Shown in pieces: positions 58,514-64,000 of a stretch of DNA of 64,000 nt (within the stretch, counting starts at the first letter, position 1; every line of letters starts with the position of its first letter). The DNA is taken from the NCBI GenBank assembly GCA_007922195.1, contig ML682038.1, positions 3,418,772-3,482,771 of the forward strand. Reading direction: 5' to 3'. The notes under the pieces are model-generated. The model was given only the letters and a program-made list of their open reading frames with translations, was not told the DNA's origin and did not search any database. This DNA comes from Podocnemis expansa. Its lineage: Eukaryota; Chordata; Testudines; Podocnemididae. Made by a program: the position numbers and the translations under genes.

Positions 58514-60250
58514 GTATATTAATACAACTTACTGTATTTTAGTATTTTTGCAAAAAGAAAAAAAACTACTTTGAATTCTAGTTTTAATAAATTGCGCATA
58601 CAACCTTTAAATTCAACTCAGCATCAATTTGTGCACATCTAGAACATTACTGCTTTTCAGGGCTTGAAGGCACTTGCTAGTGACACGAAGAAGAAACAGG
58701 AGCCCATCGAGTGAGTTTTACTTTTATAAAATATTTAGTTTGTTTTAACTGGTTTTTATAGCCACACTGTATTATAATCTATGATGGGCAGAAATGTTTT
58801 GTAAGCAGGCAGTTCATAATAAATCACAACTTCTTTCTTCAGATAGGTAAAGTAATTATCAAATATAATATTTCAAGATGTATTTTAATATATTAATAAA
58901 TTCATGTTGCAAACTTTCCAACAACTCATATCACATCTTGCTGCCCACTGTGGAAGATGGTACATTACAAGCCAGATCCTTCCTGGTATAATTGAATGAG
59001 ATTAATTTCTGAGGAGCTACATTTTTTAGTAATTACTGGAGCCCACATACAAGAAAATATTCCTTTTGAATCTCACTAAGAATTAACATAATCAACAGCT
59101 GTTTCATTGCTTTCTTCCTAATTCCTTTAAAAAAAAAAAACACAAAACAAAAAAACCTCAAACCAACCTACCAACAAAAAGGAAAACAACAACATTAGAA
59201 CCCAAAGAAAAACACTGTAACTTTCATTTTCCAGCAAGTAAAAATAGCTGTGTTTAGAAAGGAAATGATGACTAGTTCTTTGCTGTGATTGCTTGGAGTT
59301 GCTATCGAGATCAGGCAAGCTGTACTGATTGTTTAAATCAGTACTCTGCCCTGGGGTTAAACTGGATTTAAGTATTAGAAAGAGGGCTCAGGAAAAAGGT
59401 TTGAACTATTTACTTTAGTGGATCAGAGGAGGGGGATGGCTAAACTGCTCTTGACAAAGACAGAGGGAAAAAGGATTACTTTCTTCAGAGAGCTAGGCCA
59501 CAGATAACACTATGGTTGGGTCCCTTTTTATTATTTTAGTGTGCTGGGCATTTTAACTGCTTTGTGCAATAGCCTTGAATGTGGTGAACAAGTGCCCTGT
59601 GACACATTTAGTAGATGGAAACAAGAGGACTCTTTGCTTATTTGCTGACTTACACTAATGTGGCCACCCATTTAGAATTTACTGAATGTATATGTTACAT
59701 ATCTTTCAAGACAAGTCATTTTAACCTGGAGTGAAGGAATCACTAAGCCAGTGGGTGCAGGACTACATTCACATGTGTATGGGTCATGTCTCCTCTTCCA
59801 ATCCGTGAGCAGGAGCAGTAGCAAAAGTAGCTTTCTCAATGGATTTGGGGGATGCCACCCCTTCCATCCTGTTATGGTTCCTGCACACAGATCATTTACC
59901 CAGGCTGTGTACATGTAGACTAAGCATCATACATTCCAAATTGCTTTTCTTCTGGGAGGGAGAGAGCCTGTTCTATGACCTCAAATGACTCATAAGAGAG
60001 GTCTTCTCATTTATACTGTATTCATAAGGAAAAAGCTGCTTTCATAAAACTGGGAAACTATTACCCGCCAACCTGAGAGCACTGGAATTCAATACATAGC
60101 TGAGAAAGGGGTGAGAAAGTATGATTTCAGTGATTTGTTCCAATGCATAGTAGCTTCTTTTTATGACTCGTGTTCTTCCCATCACTCTGCAACAGAGGGT
60201 TATTATTGTTGTTTGGAAGTGGCCACTAAAAGGCAGTATTTAGGTATTTT
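58514..60250. other. intron sequence with no recognised feature
   Basis: AT-rich intron containing an A12 run near 59129 and an A-rich, low-complexity stretch to 59215. A short coding-like GLKALAS..KKKQEPIE reading at 58660-58712 was considered and rejected (see rejected list). Confidence 0.45.
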
Positions 60251-61339
60251 TCTATGTATTTTGGGATAAGAATTGACTCATGTTGTTCGTTTGGGCCAAA
60301 TCACTTGGTTTTAATGCTTAAGAATGAACCAAAGGGGAAATCATGTAAGAGTTATAAAATTGAAAAAAGGTAGAAATAGAATCGTAAACCACAGAAAGAG
60401 AAACCAGCTATGGAATGTTGGTAAATTTGGGGTTTTTTTAATTGCAACTGGCACAAACTGCACATTTCAGAGGAAAAAGACTGTGAATGTTGTTTTTCCT
60501 TTGTGGTTTCAGTTTCTTTGTTATATTACAGTAGTGTGCACATGTGGATATGCATAAACACACACACTTACCTATACATATATATTAAGGGAAAAAGAGA
60601 CTATAGTTTTATCTGAACTCAGGCTGCATCATTTTCAAAGGTGTGTATGTGCTTTTCTTTACTAAAGCTGTGTGCAATCTTTATTTTTGCATGAACTCAA
60701 ACATAATGGATTCAATAATATTTTAATATTAAAATACAATATGAATTTTCCATGTGGTGGAAATATTTTGGTTTTTTTTCTTTTGAAACATTTGTAGAAA
60801 GGCTTTGTATTAAGTATCTAGTTCATATGATCTAGAAAATCTGGAATGAAGCTGCCTGGTGATTTTTTAAATTGGAAAAAATAACCATTAAAACTATTAA
60901 AAAGTTAAGGGTTTAAGAAAGGCATTTAGAACCTAAGGACTCTACTAATTTAGAAATTGATCCTGACCAGGATTTGTCCTCTGTGTTCAGTACTGCAGGA
61001 TGCACTGAAATAATGATTCTTATTAATTGTGCAGCAGTATCTAATCGGTGAGCAGCAAATCAGCTAGTGGTCAAACTGAGGTTATCATAATATTAAAGGA
61101 CAAGGAATTAGAGACATACTGTAGATAATAAATTGGCAGTAATCTCGGATAACTGTATCAAGGAAAGACTGTTCTTTAAAACCATGCTGATTAACATTGG
61201 GTTTATGATTCTATTTCTACCTTTTTTCAATTTTATAACTCTTACATGATTTCCCTTTTGGTTTATTCTTAAATATTAAAACCAAGGGATTTGGCCTCAA
61301 CAAACAACATGAGTTAATTCCTATGCCAAAATACATAGA
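60251..61339. repeat. long intronic inverted repeat, ~140-base arms
   Basis: The left arm (60251-60390) and right arm (61201-61339) are reverse complements at about 128 of 140 positions by hand count, with most differences transitions. A run of about 49 bases, from GGGAAATCATGTAAGAG to AGAAATAGAATC, is identical. The ~810-base spacer has no coding content. It could be a DNA element with long terminal inverted repeats or two opposed copies of one repeat; no flanking duplication was identified. In CLVS1 pre-mRNA the arms could pair. Confidence 0.85.
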
Positions 61340-61659
61340 TGATTGAGGTATGTAGACAAATCTCTTATTCTTCCCTATAACAAGAAACACATCATTGGTA
61401 CTACACAGCATGTCTTACAAAATACATTGGCCCTTCCCTTCTTAAATTGTGAATATGGACAAAAGTAGAAGCCAGTAACTACTAAAATGAATGTGTTTAA
61501 CTTCTGTTAGTTTAATGCATCCTTTTTTTTTTTTTGGCGTGTAATATTGCCACTATCAGATTAAACTCCCTTTAATACTCACTCATTCACTCCTCTCTAA
61601 TTGCCTATAGGCACACCACAAAACTTAGCACTGAACAACTATTTTCATCAGTTCTAAAG

Positions 61660-61800
61660 AGGAAACCATGTTAGTTTAGTTCAGCAAAACAAACAAGGAG
61701 TTCTGTGACACTTTTCAAGTCTAATGTTTATCGCATGAGATTTCATGGGAGAAAATCCCACTTCATCAGATGCTTTGAAGATGGGGAGCTTACACAGGTT
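61660..61800 (+). repeat. AAGGAGTCCTGTGGCA-family repeat copy
   Basis: CCATGTTAGTTTAGTTCAGC, CAAGGAGTTCTGTGACAC, CGCATGAGATTTCATGGGAG and CTTCATCAGATGCTTTGAAG follow the order of the family at 29344 and 50812. Confidence 0.65.
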
Positions 61801-61889
61801 GAGTATGGACCAATGGCTTTAAAATGGACTGCTCTTTAAAGGGAGTTTATGCATGCCAAGTCATTTCAGTTAGAGAGGGCTGGCAGCTA

Positions 61890-62065
61890 GAGATCTCAGC
61901 ACAAGACTGGGAGTCTTCTCATCCTCAGTCTGACTCCCTCTGTGGCCTTGGGCTAGTCCCAGAAGCTCTGTACCTCAATTTCCTATATTTGTAAAATCAG
62001 GGTTATATAGTTCTTGCCAATCTCACTGAGAGTGTTCAGTGAGAATTAATCAGGTATTACTCCTG
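61890..62065 (+). mobile_element. MIR-type SINE
   Basis: GTGGCCTTGGGCTAGTCCCAG, quoted in outline, then TCTGTACCTCAATTTCCTAT and TTGTAAAATCAGGGTTATA follow the MIR core and 3' half; old and diverged. Confidence 0.72.
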
Positions 62066-62481
62066 CAAGCACAGGGCACACATGGGTAATTATGTATACC
62101 TGAGTAATCCTATGAAAGGGTTTGTAGGATCAGAGCCTTCTTCAGAAAGACAGTTAGCACCTCCAAATCCCATTGTCTTCATTTGAGCCTCTCTGAGGGT
62201 CAGGCCTTTACTTTGCCGTAAAGAACATTGATGATGTGTAAGTGTTAAATATTTAAATAGAATTACTGTATTTGACACACATAATAAGCAAGTGGTGTTC
62301 CTGTTAAGTTTATGTTTCCATTTGACATAGAAAGTGTATAGTAAAACTAACTAAAAAACAATACTTATGCATTTCATTTGAGCACCATAGGAAAAACAAA
62401 GGTCACCAGACCATGAAGAAGGTAAGATGGTTTGAAAACGTTAGTTCTTCTGCCTCACTCCTTCTTGTGTTTTGCTTCCAG

Positions 62482-62569
62482 GTCTCAGTCTGTGGTGGAA
62501 CCTGGCACATTGAAACACGAGGAACAGGGCGAGAGTGAGAACACCCAACTTCTACTGGCTCTAGACTGA
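62482..62569 (+). CDS. CLVS1: CLVS1 (clavesin-1) last coding exon, C-terminus
   Basis: 88 bases: the G completing the split Arg codon, 28 codons, and TGA at 62567-62569. It reads [20 protein letters not shown] and ends TQLLLALD. The final LLALD matches the clathrin-box pattern (L-hydrophobic-x-hydrophobic-acidic), consistent with the known clathrin association of clavesins. CLVS2, as I remember it, has SVVDPTVLKRMD here, so CLVS1 is favoured. Small differences from mammalian CLVS1 (recalled as VEAGT, QPLLALD) are conservative. The acceptor is TTGCTTCCAG. With the two upstream exons the window encodes the last 144 residues of a protein that is about 354 in human. Confidence 0.95.
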
Positions 62570-62657
62570 GTTCTGCATCACCAACACACAAACGCATTGC
62601 GAAACTTCAGCTGTACCAGAAACCTGCGAAGGACACAATGCGCTTTAAACATGTGGG

Positions 62658-62695
62658 CACACACACACACATACACACACACTCTCTCTCTCTCT
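62658..62695 (+). repeat. (CA)n(CT)n microsatellite in the 3' UTR
   Basis: Alternating CA followed by CT dinucleotides, 90 bases after the stop codon. Confidence 0.95.
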
Positions 62696-63110
62696 GCTTG
62701 AACACACATTTCTCCAGACCAAGTAACGATTCTCACCAGCCACCCATCTGTGCGGCCAAAGCTAAGCAAAGACAGAGAGATTTCTTTTAGTGCAGAATGC
62801 TAACTATGACAAAGTAAGATGTCTAAATTGTGCACAAAAAATGATTTTTTTCCTTTTTAGATTTGCAACATTAAAATCACTGGAAAGGAAGGACAAAATC
62901 CTTTGTACATATACATAAAGCTGCACAGCTGGAAGTTTTTTTGCATCATGATGCAGAGATGCTCTTCAATATTAGAAAGTTTAGAGTAGGTGCATTTTAA
63001 AGTAAAGTATCAAAGTTACCCTGTGCAGTCTAATTATTAGGATTAATGTGGTTCACAGACCTGAGATAACAGCATCTCCAATATACTTAAATCCATACCA
63101 AGGTTTAAAC

Positions 63111-63140
63111 AAACACACACACGCACACACACACGCACAC
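63111..63140 (+). repeat. (CA)n microsatellite with CG interruptions
   Basis: CA dinucleotides interrupted twice by ACGC. Confidence 0.9.
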
Positions 63141-63854
63141 TCCCTTCCCACACGCTATCACCAGCATAACGTCATTCAACATCACAGTATGTGATATCAT
63201 ACTGGCTGCTTGCAGGGTTCACTTATTTCAGTACTCTGCAAAAATTACTCTTTATTTATGAAGCCCTTATAAAACTGTCAGCTAAATGTAATGAGCTATG
63301 TGGGCAGCAGACACACACAATCTGAAATGCAATTATTTAATTTTATCAGTGTATTTTTCCACAGGCAGCTCTCCAGCCTGTTAGCCATGTGAAGAGGGAG
63401 ATTTCATTGGAAACATTCACTGATGATTAATGGTTCAAGTCAGGTTGTTTCATTCAGGTTGCCACAGCAAATGAAAGCTCTACAGAGCAAGGGTATGCAC
63501 AGAGGAGAGGGGGCAAGCAGGGGCACAGGCCTTTACAATAATTGCCAGGAGCAGAGAACTCCTCCGACCCCTGCGCTGCAGTGAAGGAAGGCAGAAAGAG
63601 AGCTCCTCCTAGGGCCGTGGCTGGAGGCACAAGTTAAATTTCTGTGCACTCCCTTGCTACAGAGCCATTTAACCCACTTCCCTCCTGCAATCAGTTAAAG
63701 GTGTAGCCAGAGGGATCTGCTGATTGCAGATGTGGTAAAAATGGAAAGGAAAACTTAAAATGAATTATACAAAACATATACTTTGACTGGAAGGAAATAT
63801 GGAAGAACAGAAATGCCAAAGATCAGTTTCTTTTTCTCTTTGCTCTACTTGCAA

Positions 63855-63860
63855 AATAAA
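63855..63860 (+). terminator. CLVS1: candidate polyadenylation signal AATAAA
   Basis: Canonical hexamer about 1.29 kb after the stop codon. The A-rich stretch about 40 bases later is genomic. Usage not demonstrable from sequence. Confidence 0.4.
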
Positions 63861-64000
63861 TCCCATCCCTACATTGAAACAGAAATAGATGAAAAATAAT
63901 TAAAAAAAAATCCACTGTTAAGAAATTGCATGTGCCGTGACTATTTCCTCAAACAGTTGTACAATTGTGTGTGTGGACCTTTTACCTTCCATTCAACTGT

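Larger units (their letters stand above)
43323..62481 (+). other. CLVS1: CLVS1 last intron
   Basis: About 19.2 kb from GTGAGA to TTGCTTCCAG. It contains one CR1, several miniature elements, copies of the AAGGAGTCCTGTGGCA family, two MIR relics and a long inverted repeat, all listed separately. No additional exon was recognised. Confidence 0.85.
62570..63880 (+). other. CLVS1: CLVS1 3' UTR (end estimated)
   Basis: Sequence following the stop. Two possible polyadenylation hexamers are visible: ATTAAA at 62870-62875 and AATAAA at 63855-63860. The second is the better candidate because it is canonical, but the true 3' end is not determined. It contains two (CA)n tracts. Confidence 0.55.

Noticed and set aside
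58660..58712. Short coding-like stretch GLKALASDTKKKQEPIE followed by GTGAGT, resembling a small exon
   Set aside because: It is preceded by TTTTCAG and followed by a good donor, but inserting it between the 43087 and 62482 exons would break the recognised CLVS1 join (AG/G to Arg-Ser-Gln). It could be a rare alternative exon; splice data would be needed.
1..64000. CRISPR arrays, operons, insertion sequences, phage or plasmid features
   Set aside because: None seen; spliced exons, LINE/SINE content and microsatellites show a vertebrate nuclear genome.

Overview
The window is vertebrate nuclear DNA, most likely from a reptile. Introns are long, the repeat content is dominated by CR1-type LINEs with the (ATTCTATG)n 3' end, and there are MIR-like SINEs and many short inverted-repeat DNA transposon relics. 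The mixture looks like a turtle; a crocodilian cannot be excluded from the sequence alone. Nothing bacterial, plasmid-like or CRISPR-like is present.

Only one host gene is recognisable: the 3' part of CLVS1 (clavesin-1), on the + strand. Three coding exons lie at 41331-41441, 43087-43322 and 62482-62569. Together they encode the last 144 residues: the end of the CRAL-TRIO lipid-binding fold and a C-terminal tail finishing in a clathrin-box-like LLALD. All three exons have consensus splice sites and join in frame. Bases 1-41330 are upstream intron, 41442-43086 and 43323-62481 are the two other introns, and everything after 62569 is 3' UTR or downstream sequence. Exons coding for the N-terminal half were not found and should lie upstream of the window.

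The rest is a repeat landscape. Bases 1-4660 hold a tRNA-like module with a decayed reverse-transcriptase-type remnant and three CR1 pieces in a row on the minus strand. Bases 5-19 kb carry several hAT-like miniature elements, two with perfect 8-base target duplications, plus MIR and CR1 fragments. Bases 23.8-30.7 kb are a nested composite: an LTR-like block, a relatively young CR1 with a long open frame, and an older + strand CR1-like element. That older element is broken by a putative solo LTR (TG...CA, 5-base duplication GAAAC) and by a smaller insertion (9-base duplication). Bases 34.8-39.2 kb hold two foldback elements built from strings of TTCGAA-centred palindromes. A related architecture with a different palindrome, and another element nested inside it, lies at 54.4-55.2 kb. 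The last CLVS1 intron also carries an inverted repeat of about 140 bases per arm at 60251-61339.

No new protein system was found. The most unusual items are the serial-palindrome foldback elements, the long intronic inverted repeat, the composite LTR-in-CR1 nest and the tRNA-like/RT-remnant pair at the left edge. Percent identities and boundaries were judged by eye.
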